In this document: positions 1-5,812 of the stretch, piece after piece
How the letters are laid out: each line of letters opens with the position of its first letter
Numbering within the stretch: position 1 is the first letter of the stretch
Assembly (NCBI GenBank): GCA_003645555.1
Contig: QNFN01000089.1
Location: 1 to 7,316, forward strand
DNA length: 7,316 bases
Direction of reading: 5' to 3'
Source: Gammaproteobacteria bacterium
Lineage (GTDB): Bacteria; Pseudomonadota; Gammaproteobacteria; QNFN01
The notes under the pieces: model-generated
Databases searched by the model: none
What the model saw: only the letters and a program-made list of their open reading frames with translations
Told to the model about the DNA's origin: nothing
Translations under genes and position numbers: made by a program

Positions 1-123
1 AAAAGGCGTATCTCTGCGTTGGCAAAGCTCGGAATAGGCTCACTATTCCAGCACTTTCCCGCCTTGATCTACGCTTTTTTGCTGTGCTCCTTGAGTTACC
101 GAACTTCACGCATGGCCCACTAG
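1..123. mobile_element. MITE-like repeat A, left copy (cut by window start)
   Basis: Non-coding stretch that reappears in inverted orientation at 1962-2083. Read against the reverse complement of that copy it differs at about 16 of 123 columns, including one gap (counted by eye). It ends at 123 in CGCATGGCCCACTAG, which is also the outer terminus of the right copy. A central hairpin GGAATAG-GCTCA-CTATTCC lies at 31-49. By comparison with the right copy, about 42 bases of this copy should lie before the window. It stops seven bases short of the phospholipase stop codon. It has no ORF of its own, so it would need a transposase from elsewhere. That it is a MITE is inference; an intergenic repeat family of another kind remains possible. 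Confidence 0.7.
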
Positions 124-130
124 CTTCGCA

Positions 131-1957
131 TCAGAAATACCATTTCAGACCGGTCGCCTTGAGGAACTTGTAGATGGTGCGCTGACGGCGCACCGTCCAT
201 GCCTTGATGCCACCCGATTCCATCATCTTGCGACGCATCTCCAGCCACTCGGGCGACCCCCAGAGATAGGAGAGTTCTTTCAGATACTCGAAGGCGCTGT
301 CGAGTTCGGCGCTCTGCGCCGCGCTGTCGACAAAAAAACCCATCTCGTTATTGAATAGCCGCGAGCGGTAGTCGAAATTCGAGGTGCCGATGAATCCCAG
401 GTCGCCATCGATGATGAACTTGGCGTGCAATTTCCCGTAAATGCGTTCGCCACCGAACCGGGCGTCGTCGTTGCGCCCGGTCTGGTAGATGCGCAGTCGC
501 GGATGCTCGACCATGCGTCGCCAGCTGGCATTGTCGGCCAACTCGGCGCCGACCTCGTCACGCCAACCGGCTGCGAGCCAGATCTGGCGCGATTCCTCGT
601 CGAGCAACAGGCGCGGCGCCAGGTCCATGTCGATAACCGCCTGGGCACCGACGTTGTCAGAGGTCAGCACCGAGTTGACGATGATCTCGATCTCGTGTTC
701 CGGGTGGACGTCGAGCCATTTGGCGATCTCGACGGCATCATCGTGCAGGATATTGCCGTCGGCATCGCGGTACTGGGCCGCGAACAGGTAGGGCGACACT
801 AGGCGCAGGCGCTTGCTCGCAGTCTCTTTAGACTCCTTGAGCAGGTAGGTGATGGAGTTCGGATTATTCCTGAGATTGCCCAGTGGATCGGCGAGAACGT
901 TGCTGTCGGTCAGGTTGCCGAATTCGTGGGCCAGCAACACGATGGCATAGTGCCAGCCGTCGCGCATGCATTGCGGCATTCCCTCAAGATGGCTCGCGAC
1001 CAGCGGCATGGCCTTGACCGCTGCCAGGTTGGCCGCGGCGCGGTCACGATGGTCACGGTAGGTCGCCTCCGCCTCCGGGGAGTCGACCGCCTCGACCAGC
1101 CGGTTTTTCGGAAAATGCAGTAGCAGCGTGAAATAGATTTCGCTCGACTCGCCGACCGTGAACTCACCACCCACCACGGCCGGACCCGTTCGCAGCATGA
1201 GTTCGGTATCGAGGTAGGTGTCCGGATCGGGCTGGCCGTCGGCGGTGATGCCGTAGTAAGCGAGCGAGATATTTCGCCCGCCCGTCATCACCACCGCCTT
1301 GTCCGGGAATCTGCCGTCAACAACCAGGAGCTTGTCATGAGAACGACGGTTGTAGTTACCGAAGTTGGTCAGGGCATTGAACACGACTACCTGGGCCCGG
1401 GCCTTGCGGGTGGTGACCCGGCCATCCGCGGTGCGCATGAAATCCGCTTGCCGTGAACAACCCTGCAACGCACGCAGGTCATTGTTGACCAGGCTGTACG
1501 AGCCAATGGCATCGACCATCAGGCGCACGTCGACACCGCGTCGTACGGCGTCGCATAGGGCGCCAAGAATGGCCAGCCCGATGCGATCCCTGGTGAAGAT
1601 ATAGTAGGCCGCGTCGACCGTGTGCCCGGCGTTCTCGATCATCCACAGCTTGGCCGCCAAGGAGTTGAGGGCACCTTCCCGCGTCGGCCCGAGCAGCCGG
1701 GTGCGCGCGCTCTGCTGCAGTATGGTCGCCTCCTTACCGATCTCGATCGGGTCGACCTCGATTTCGGCCGGCGGTCGCCACTGGCGTTCCTCGTAGAGCA
1801 AGTCGATAAACGGATCGGCCACCGCGCCGACGGGCGGACAGTCCGGCAGTTGTTGCGTTCCGGCGGGACAGGGAGTTGAAGCCGGTTGCAATGCGGCACA
1901 GCCGGACAACACAGCCAGCACCAACAGTGTGACGATACGGACCAGCGTGACTGCCAT
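131..1957 (-). CDS. Phospholipase D-superfamily lipoprotein (ClsC/YmdC-like)
   Basis: A 608-residue envelope protein of the PLD superfamily, probably a phosphatidyltransferase or phosphodiesterase acting on phospholipids, related to cardiolipin synthase ClsC. The start at 1957 places a lipoprotein signal (residues 1-19) directly before lipobox LSGC with Cys20; Ala follows the Cys, consistent with outer-membrane sorting. Two catalytic motifs are visible. The first is HDKLLVVDG at about residues 207-215, followed by GGRN at 226-229. The second is HAKFIIDGD at about 511-519, followed by GTSNFDYRS from 524. The second has one residue fewer between Lys and Asp than the canonical HxK(x)4D, but D(x)6G(S/T)xN spacing is kept. 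It is longer than E. coli ClsC (about 470 residues, from memory), mainly through the stretch between the two halves. The frame stays open to 2020, but that extension is repeat-derived and would bury the signal peptide. No Shine-Dalgarno is seen before the start. The gene stands alone between inverted repeats. The substrate is not determinable here. Confidence 0.9.
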   Translation of the reverse strand: MAVTLVRIVTLLVLAVLSGCAALQPASTPCPAGTQQLPDCPPVGAVADPFIDLLYEERQWRPPAEIEVDPIEIGKEATILQQSARTRLLGPTREGALNSLAAKLWMIENAGHTVDAAYYIFTRDRIGLAILGALCDAVRRGVDVRLMVDAIGSYSLVNNDLRALQGCSRQADFMRTADGRVTTRKARAQVVVFNALTNFGNYNRRSHDKLLVVDGRFPDKAVVMTGGRNISLAYYGITADGQPDPDTYLDTELMLRTGPAVVGGEFTVGESSEIYFTLLLHFPKNRLVEAVDSPEAEATYRDHRDRAAANLAAVKAMPLVASHLEGMPQCMRDGWHYAIVLLAHEFGNLTDSNVLADPLGNLRNNPNSITYLLKESKETASKRLRLVSPYLFAAQYRDADGNILHDDAVEIAKWLDVHPEHEIEIIVNSVLTSDNVGAQAVIDMDLAPRLLLDEESRQIWLAAGWRDEVGAELADNASWRRMVEHPRLRIYQTGRNDDARFGGERIYGKLHAKFIIDGDLGFIGTSNFDYRSRLFNNEMGFFVDSAAQSAELDSAFEYLKELSYLWGSPEWLEMRRKMMESGGIKAWTVRRQRTIYKFLKATGLKWYF

Positions 1958-1961
1958 GCGA

Positions 1962-2125
1962 CTAGTGGGCCATGCGTGAAATTCGGTAACTAGGGAGCAC
2001 AACCAAAAAGTGTAGATCAAGGTGGGAAAATGCCGAAATAGTGAGCCTATTCCAGGCTTTTACAACGCAGAGACATGCCTTTTGGCGAAGCGAACAGCAG
2101 CAGAGCTTTGCGCATGGCCCATTAG
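1962..2125. mobile_element. MITE-like repeat A, right copy
   Basis: A 164-bp non-coding element. Its ends form an imperfect 15-bp terminal inverted repeat: CTAGTGGGCCATGCG at 1962-1976, against CGCATGGCCCATTAG at 2111-2125 (one mismatch). A central inverted repeat GAAATAG-TGAGC-CTATTCC lies at 2035-2053. Positions 1962-2083 match the left copy (1-123) in inverted orientation at roughly 87% by eye. It begins four bases upstream of the phospholipase start codon, so the gene's native leader is displaced or supplied by the repeat. The outer tetranucleotides CTAG and TTAG both fit YTAR, the target duplicated by the IS5 subgroup, but they are not identical. They may therefore be terminal bases of the element rather than a target duplication. 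It contains no transposase. Confidence 0.7.
2122..2125. repeat. Target site duplication TTAG, left
   Basis: TTAG directly precedes the first base of the palindromic element at 2126 and recurs directly after its last base. It also forms the outer end of repeat A, so the second element appears to have inserted at the edge of the first. Confidence 0.65.
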
Positions 2126-2284
2126 GGAACCTCTGATCAAATCATGAACTCGTATCTGGCGCCCAGAATGTCCAGCTTTGTCGTTGCAAAGCTTCACAAT
2201 AGCTAGCTATTACGTGCGTTTTGCGCCTCAAATCTGAACATTCTGAAGCGCAATCTACTTCGTCCAGACTTAATCAGAGGTTCC
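2126..2284. mobile_element. Palindromic MITE B, IS5-like, with TTAG target duplication
   Basis: A 159-bp non-coding element. It starts GGAACCTCTGAT (2126-2137) and ends ATCAGAGGTTCC (2273-2284), a perfect 12-bp terminal inverted repeat. The interior continues as an imperfect palindrome over the whole length: CAGAATGTCCAG near 2164 mirrors CTGAACATTCTG near 2236. The exact centre is the perfect 14-bp palindrome AATAGCTAGCTATT at 2198-2211. TTAG flanks both ends, fitting the YTAR duplication of the IS5 subgroup. Size, symmetry, clean duplication and absence of any ORF support a non-autonomous miniature transposon. The family assignment is inference from the duplication. Transcribed, it would form one long hairpin just after the stop codon of the upstream hydrolase gene, so it could act as that gene's 3' structure. 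Confidence 0.85.
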
Positions 2285-2288
2285 TTAG
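2285..2288. repeat. Target site duplication TTAG, right
   Basis: Second copy of TTAG, directly after the palindromic element. Read on the minus strand it is CTAA, and its last three bases are the TAA stop codon of the exported hydrolase. The insertion therefore left the reading frame intact. Confidence 0.65.
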
Positions 2289-3196
2289 CGCCCCACATCC
2301 AGCGCCAGCGTCGCAACCACCGCGTGGTGGTCGGAAACGGTGTCTGGAAGGACCTCGAACGACTCAAACATGATGCCGTTGGCGATCAGGACCCAATCCA
2401 GCCGGCTTTCCGGGTCACGGTAGGTGACGATACTGTCGTTGTCAGGATCGAATGCCTCGAGTTCGAGGCGGTCGGCCAGGAGGCGCACGGCTGAACGCTG
2501 TGGGTGCCACTTGGCGTTGAAGTCCCCGAGGATGATCATGGGCCCGGTCACGGCGGCCAGTACCTGGGCGATCTCGGCCACCTGGGACTCGCGGGCGTCG
2601 GTGCTGAGAAAATCGAGATGGACCGAGACGACAGCCACCTTGATTGGCTTATCGAGCCTGCCATCAGGATTCCATGCCACCACGCCCATGACGAAACCCT
2701 TGTTGGTCGTCGGTGGCGTCGGCGCGAAGGTGTGCGTCTGGGTCTGCAGGAAACGTGTACTGGAAAGCAGGGCCGTGCCGTAGGTCCCGAATATCGCTTT
2801 GACATGATGGCCGTGGACAAAACAGGGGAACCCGGCCGCATCGGCAAGATACTCGACGTGATCGAAGCCTCCGCTCCACTTGGATGGCGCATCGGCCTCC
2901 TGCAGCGCCACGATCTGTACCTCTGCCTCGCGGAACAGCACGGCAATGTCGTCGAGGTTGCGGCGTATGGTCGCGGTTGGGACCAGGGCCTGGTTGAAGG
3001 CCAGCTTCCTGCCGTGGGCTATGTTCAGGGTTGCGACGTTGAGGGTCGGACTGGTGATCACCTGCCCGCCTCCGGGCTTGTCGCGGCGGCATTCGGCGGC
3101 CGCCGCCGAGCCCGGGGTCATGAGCGACATCAGCAACACGGCCGCAGCGATTCCCGGCGCCGGGGTGAAGGCAATCATCCGGTACATGTCAGTCAT
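2285..3196 (-). CDS. Exported endonuclease/exonuclease/phosphatase-family hydrolase
   Basis: A 303-residue member of the Mg-dependent EEP superfamily (DNase I / sphingomyelinase / inositol-phosphatase fold). The hallmarks appear in order, in residues from the chosen start: LNIAHG with Asn58; LQEAD with Glu100; SVHLDF with His193; LGDFN with Asp225 and Asn227; RLDWVL with Asp267; and VSDHHAV with Asp289-His290. All catalytic positions expected for the fold are present. Residues 1-34 form a signal peptide ending in a run of Ala, so it is probably exported to the periplasm or beyond. The start is uncertain: ATG codons at 3244, 3196 and 3187 share the frame and none has a clear Shine-Dalgarno. 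3196 gives the most normal signal peptide. It follows the methyltransferase by 128 bp. Members of this fold cut DNA, phospholipid head groups or phosphoinositides, and the substrate cannot be told from sequence alone. The neighbouring phospholipase D gene is suggestive only. Confidence 0.85.
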   Translation of the reverse strand: MTDMYRMIAFTPAPGIAAAVLLMSLMTPGSAAAAECRRDKPGGGQVITSPTLNVATLNIAHGRKLAFNQALVPTATIRRNLDDIAVLFREAEVQIVALQEADAPSKWSGGFDHVEYLADAAGFPCFVHGHHVKAIFGTYGTALLSSTRFLQTQTHTFAPTPPTTNKGFVMGVVAWNPDGRLDKPIKVAVVSVHLDFLSTDARESQVAEIAQVLAAVTGPMIILGDFNAKWHPQRSAVRLLADRLELEAFDPDNDSIVTYRDPESRLDWVLIANGIMFESFEVLPDTVSDHHAVVATLALDVGR

Positions 3197-3305
3197 GATA
3201 GGTGATCGTCGCCATGAACCGGAAACGCGCCACGGACAGTCCATCGATGGTCGTCAGCGTCATCGGTCCGGTCCGGCGCGACGCGTGGACGCAACCCCGG
3301 CTCAT

Positions 3306-3335
3306 GCCCGGCCGTGGGATCGGGTCAGGCCGGGC
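3306..3335 (-). terminator. GC-rich hairpin over methyltransferase stop codon
   Basis: Perfect 8-bp inverted repeat GCCCGGCC (3306-3313) and GGCCGGGC (3328-3335), with a 14-nt loop that contains the methyltransferase TGA stop (3325-3327). No T-run follows in the minus direction, so it is not a standard intrinsic terminator. It could be an mRNA-stabilising or attenuating hairpin between the methyltransferase and the hydrolase gene, or chance in GC-rich DNA. Confidence 0.25.
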
Positions 3336-4050
3336 AGCGCAGCAGGTCAACCCGCATCGGCTGGGCGAACTCGGCACCGCCGGGTCCGAGGTGGGCCTCG
3401 AAAGCGGAACGCACGCGGGCGTAGAGTTCGTCGTCGAGCCGGTGCTCGGTGTGGGTCACCTGGAGCATGCGCCGGTCGAACTCGGCGAAATCAGTGAACT
3501 GTACCGAGGCACGGAAGAAACATTGCCGCACCAGTTCCAGCCAACCTTTTTCGATCACTTTGCGGACCGCGGCAAACGCCTGCTCGCGCACCATGCGCTC
3601 ATCGTGGAACAGTTTCATGATGTCGTTGTAGGGGCCGGCATAGACCGGCTCCGACACCCAGGCAAGACCGCCCGGACGCAGGACACGTGCGACCTCCTCG
3701 AGTGCAGCATCCATCAGTTCACCGGGGACGTGGTGTAGCGACTTGAACATCAGCACCAGGTCGAATGTGCTATCCGCGGCATCAATACGCTCGGCGCCAC
3801 CGGCGGCAAAACTGACATCGGGAATCGGCGCGGCAGCGAGGTTCTTCGCATGCTGGGCGGTGTCGACCTCGGTGGCGACGATTCCGGCGACCGGATAGCG
3901 CTCGGCGATCAGCCGCGTCATCGCCGCGGTGCCACAACCAAGTTCCAGCACCCGGGCGCCGTCCAGCGGCAAGAGTTCACCGAGCAACTCGATCTCGGGT
4001 CGCAGCGGCGCATCGTCATCGGCGGCGATGCGCATCGATTCCCTTGTCAT
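3325..4050 (-). CDS. Class I SAM-dependent methyltransferase
   Basis: A 241-residue protein with a Methyltransf_11-type Rossmann domain. Motif I VLELGCGTA at residues 34-42 binds SAM. Acidic ATEVD at 59-63 ends strand 2. FDLVLMFKSLHHV at 96-108 corresponds to motif post-I/II, and LRPGGLAWVSEP at 124-135 to motif III. The C-terminal half (about 140-241) is a less typical helical region rich in Phe, Arg and Glu that probably sets substrate choice. The substrate is not recognisable. The start at 4050 is chosen because GGAG lies six bases upstream; the open frame to 4185 overlaps the preceding gene and has no ribosome binding site. It starts 17 bp after the peroxidase-related gene, so the two are almost certainly co-transcribed, probably with the thiopurine methyltransferase. 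It could modify a small molecule linked to that enzyme, which is inference only. Confidence 0.85.
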   Translation of the reverse strand: MTRESMRIAADDDAPLRPEIELLGELLPLDGARVLELGCGTAAMTRLIAERYPVAGIVATEVDTAQHAKNLAAAPIPDVSFAAGGAERIDAADSTFDLVLMFKSLHHVPGELMDAALEEVARVLRPGGLAWVSEPVYAGPYNDIMKLFHDERMVREQAFAAVRKVIEKGWLELVRQCFFRASVQFTDFAEFDRRMLQVTHTEHRLDDELYARVRSAFEAHLGPGGAEFAQPMRVDLLRCPA

Positions 4051-4056
4051 GGGTGA

Positions 4057-4060
4057 CTCC
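4057..4060 (-). promoter_or_regulatory. Shine-Dalgarno deciding methyltransferase start
   Basis: GGAG on the minus strand, six bases before the ATG at 4050. It selects this start over the in-frame upstream ATG codons, including one at 4062 that is upstream of the motif itself. Confidence 0.6.
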
Positions 4061-4067
4061 ATTGAGT

Positions 4068-4652
4068 CTATTTCTGTCGTGGCACACGCCCGAGCAGGTA
4101 GAACTCGTCGTTGGCACGCATGCCGGTCACTGCAGCGAGACGGTTGGACATGGCGAAGAAAGCGCTGATGGCACCGATATCCCATATTTCATCGTCGTCG
4201 AAGCCGAAGGCACGCATTTCCTCGATGTCGCTCTCCTCAACGCTGCCGGGGTCGACCGCGACCTGCACGGAAAAATCGAGCAACATGCGCTCTCGGTCAC
4301 TCAACTCCGCGGTCCGGTAATTTATGGTGATCTGGTCGGCGATCTTCGGCCGCTTGGAGTAGATCCGGACCAGGGCGCCGTGCGCGATCACGCAGTACTC
4401 GCAGTCGTTGGCGGCGCTGGTGGCGACGACGATCATCTCGCGCTCGGCCTTGGTCAGGCCGCCTTCCTTCTCCATCAGGGCGTCGTGGTAAGCGAAAAAG
4501 GCACGGAATTCCTCCGGCCGGTGCGCCAGCACTGCAAAGACGTTGGGGATGAAGCCGGCCTTGGCCTGCACATCCTCAATACGCGCACGGACATCCTCGG
4601 GCAGGCTGGCCAGATCTGGCACAGGGAAGTGGCTCGGAATGTTTTCGCTCAT
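4068..4652 (-). CDS. Carboxymuconolactone decarboxylase / AhpD-like peroxidase-related protein
   Basis: A 194-residue protein of the CMD/AhpD family, in the branch usually called peroxidase-related enzyme. The redox signature is CEYCVIAH, with Cys84, Cys87 and His91. Glu72 lies twelve residues before Cys84, the same spacing as the catalytic Glu118-Cys130 of M. tuberculosis AhpD (recalled). The position of the AhpD histidine between the cysteines is Tyr86 here. The family's thiol pair reduces peroxides or takes part in related redox chemistry in the cytoplasm; there is no signal peptide. The start is supported by AGGAGA five to six bases upstream. It lies 44 bp after the thiopurine methyltransferase and 17 bp before the class I methyltransferase. 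The physiological substrate is unknown. A true 4-carboxymuconolactone decarboxylase is unlikely, because no protocatechuate genes are nearby and the CxxC points to redox activity. Confidence 0.88.
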   Translation of the reverse strand: MSENIPSHFPVPDLASLPEDVRARIEDVQAKAGFIPNVFAVLAHRPEEFRAFFAYHDALMEKEGGLTKAEREMIVVATSAANDCEYCVIAHGALVRIYSKRPKIADQITINYRTAELSDRERMLLDFSVQVAVDPGSVEESDIEEMRAFGFDDDEIWDIGAISAFFAMSNRLAAVTGMRANDEFYLLGRVPRQK

Positions 4653-4696
4653 GGTTTCTCCTGGGGATCCTTTGATGATTTATCGTAGGTACGCAA

Positions 4697-5359
4697 TTAC
4701 GCCGAACCGGGGCTGGTCAGCAGGTAGATCGCTTCGTGCATGCGGGTCACCCCCTTGTCACGGAATCGCTTGGCCTCGGCGAGGATGTCATGGCGTGCGA
4801 CAAGTGTCGGTTGCCAGTCACTGTAGAGCGATTCGACCTCGTCCTGCTGCACCGCGAACGGAGGGCCGTCCATCTCCTTTTGCGGGTACTCGACCGTGAT
4901 CAGCAACACCGACAGACCGGCGGGCAACAGATTGCGCAGGTGAGCCGCATAGCGTACCCGCATCCCTGGTGGCAGGGCGATTAGCGAAGCGCGATCGTAG
5001 ACGACATCAACCGGACCGAGATCATCCCGGGTCAGGGCGAAAAAATCACCGCAGAGCAGACGGTAGCCGTCGGCCTTCCAGCGCTCGAACGACCCTTGAG
5101 GCCGCCGGGTTGCCTCCAGCCGCTGCTCGCGGAAAAAGGTCTCGATCGCCACCCGGCTCAGCTCGATGCCGATCACGCCATGGCCCTGGCCACGGAGCCA
5201 AGCCAGGTCGAGGCTCTTGCCGCAGAGCGGGACAAAGACCGTGCTGCCCAACCCGGCACCCAGCTTGGGCCAGTATTCGAGCAGGTAGGGATTGACCGTC
5301 TCCTGGTGGAAACCGATCTCGTTTTTGTGCCAGCGCCGGTGCCAGAAATCGTGCTCCAT
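4697..5359 (-). CDS. tpm: Thiopurine S-methyltransferase
   Basis: A 220-residue cytoplasmic SAM-dependent enzyme of the TPMT family; about 218 residues is typical for bacterial members. Recognisable features: N-terminal DFWHRRW at residues 4-10 with the family Trp pair, EIGFHQE at 14-20, SAM-binding VFVPLCGKSLDLAWL at 41-55, GIELS at 64-68, YDRASLIALPP at 121-131, and EMDGPPFAV at 162-170 near the substrate pocket. Bacterial homologues methylate thiopurines and also selenite and tellurite derivatives to volatile products, so a role in chalcogen or thiol detoxification is plausible. A strong GGAGGGAG Shine-Dalgarno lies just upstream of the ATG. It is the first gene of a likely three-gene operon with the peroxidase-related protein and a second methyltransferase. 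The promoter should lie in the divergent region 5360-5552. Confidence 0.93.
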   Translation of the reverse strand: MEHDFWHRRWHKNEIGFHQETVNPYLLEYWPKLGAGLGSTVFVPLCGKSLDLAWLRGQGHGVIGIELSRVAIETFFREQRLEATRRPQGSFERWKADGYRLLCGDFFALTRDDLGPVDVVYDRASLIALPPGMRVRYAAHLRNLLPAGLSVLLITVEYPQKEMDGPPFAVQQDEVESLYSDWQPTLVARHDILAEAKRFRDKGVTRMHEAIYLLTSPGSA

Positions 5360-5363
5360 GCTC

Positions 5364-5368
5364 CCTCC
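5364..5368 (-). promoter_or_regulatory. Shine-Dalgarno of thiopurine methyltransferase
   Basis: GGAGG on the minus strand, four bases from the ATG at 5359, within a longer GGAGGGAG. It fixes the start of the first gene in the operon. Confidence 0.6.
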
Positions 5369-5396
5369 ACCTGATCCGTTGTCACCGCCAAACGCC

Positions 5397-5461
5397 TTAA
5401 CTATCGGTCCATTTTATCGGTCATTGCGGAGCGACAACAATCAACCGGTGTGGATAGTTAA
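5397..5461. repeat. Inverted repeat in divergent intergenic region
   Basis: Perfect 9-bp inverted repeat TTAACTATC (5397-5405) and GATAGTTAA (5453-5461), enclosing 47 bp. Inside it, TATCGGTC occurs twice (5402-5409 and 5415-5422), 13 bp apart. It lies between the divergent tpm and small membrane protein genes, where promoters and operators are expected. It could be a regulator-binding pair, the ends of a tiny insertion, or chance. Confidence 0.35.
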
Positions 5462-5540
5462 ATGATTGCCGCCATGATCCGCGGCCACTTGCGTGGCTTG
5501 GCGTCCAAGCTAAGCTCGACGGTGACATCACTTACTACCC

Positions 5541-5546
5541 AGGAGG
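5541..5546 (+). promoter_or_regulatory. Shine-Dalgarno of small membrane protein
   Basis: A perfect AGGAGG, six bases before the ATG at 5553. This is the main support that the 76-residue frame is a real, well-translated gene. Confidence 0.65.
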
Positions 5547-5552
5547 CCACCG

Positions 5553-5783
5553 ATGGAACTGTTCAAGGCCCCGCCCGAAATGCGCGTCTTCCTCGCCGCA
5601 GCCGGCTTGATCCTCTGGGTCGGCATCTGGCATACCGGTTTCGCTGCCGCCAGCTGGGTGATCTACCTGCTCGGTATCTTTCTGCCGATCGCGGCAGCTA
5701 CCGGGATCTGCCCTGGCCTGGCGGTTTCGCGCCTGATCTACGGCCAAATGTCCGCAGGCAAAGAAAAACCCGGCCCCGCCTGA
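5553..5783 (+). CDS. Small two-helix inner-membrane protein, unknown function
   Basis: A 76-residue protein that I cannot assign to a named function. It has a short polar N-terminus, a hydrophobic segment at about residues 11-30, a short turn at His27-Thr28-Gly29, a second hydrophobic segment at about 34-50, and then a tail with a GICPGLAVSRLIYG stretch and a Lys/Pro-rich cytoplasmic-looking end. The single Cys in a Gly-x-Cys-Pro setting after the second helix loosely resembles small DUF2892-type membrane proteins, but this is weak. The gene is supported by a perfect AGGAGG with six-base spacing and by membrane-protein composition. It is divergent from tpm and convergent with the thiolase. 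Its stop codon sits in the loop of the thiolase terminator, so the two 3' ends overlap. Confidence 0.75.
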   Translation: MELFKAPPEMRVFLAAAGLILWVGIWHTGFAAASWVIYLLGIFLPIAAATGICPGLAVSRLIYGQMSAGKEKPGPA

Positions 5784-5795
5784 GCGAGACCGGGT
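5760..5795 (-). terminator. Rho-independent terminator of the thiolase gene
   Basis: On the minus-strand RNA, positions 5795-5784 pair with 5779-5768 in a 12-bp stem, including two G-U wobbles, closed by a UCAG tetraloop. The stem is followed by UUUUCUUU (5767-5760). It begins 17 nt after the thiolase stop codon. On the plus strand the two wobbles become A-C mismatches and no T-run follows, so it should work only for the minus strand. The loop contains the stop codon of the convergent membrane-protein gene. Confidence 0.88.
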
Positions 5796-5812
5796 CGTTC
5801 AGTCGTGTCGAA

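Noticed and set aside
1958..2020. N-terminal extension of the phospholipase frame
   Set aside because: It lies mostly in repeat A, has no ribosome binding site, and would place a 21-residue leader before a perfect lipoprotein signal.
1..2288. Complete insertion sequence or integron
   Set aside because: No transposase or integrase frame is present on either strand; only short non-coding elements are seen.
2504..3205. Plus-strand 233-codon open frame
   Set aside because: It is antisense to the EEP hydrolase, which has all catalytic motifs; the translation is low-complexity, rich in Gly/Arg/His, with no recognisable domain.
3266..3277. Short tandem GGTCC units upstream of the EEP gene
   Set aside because: Only two units in GC-rich DNA; not distinguishable from chance.
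3202..3738. Plus-strand 178-codon open frame
   Set aside because: It is antisense to the methyltransferase C-terminus; composition is typical of a shadow frame.
4051..4185. Upstream extension of the methyltransferase frame
   Set aside because: It overlaps the 3' end of the AhpD-like gene, lacks family similarity, and the GGAG at 4057-4060 points to the start at 4050.
4044..4688. Plus-strand 214-codon open frame
   Set aside because: It is antisense over the full AhpD-like gene and has no ribosome binding site or domain.
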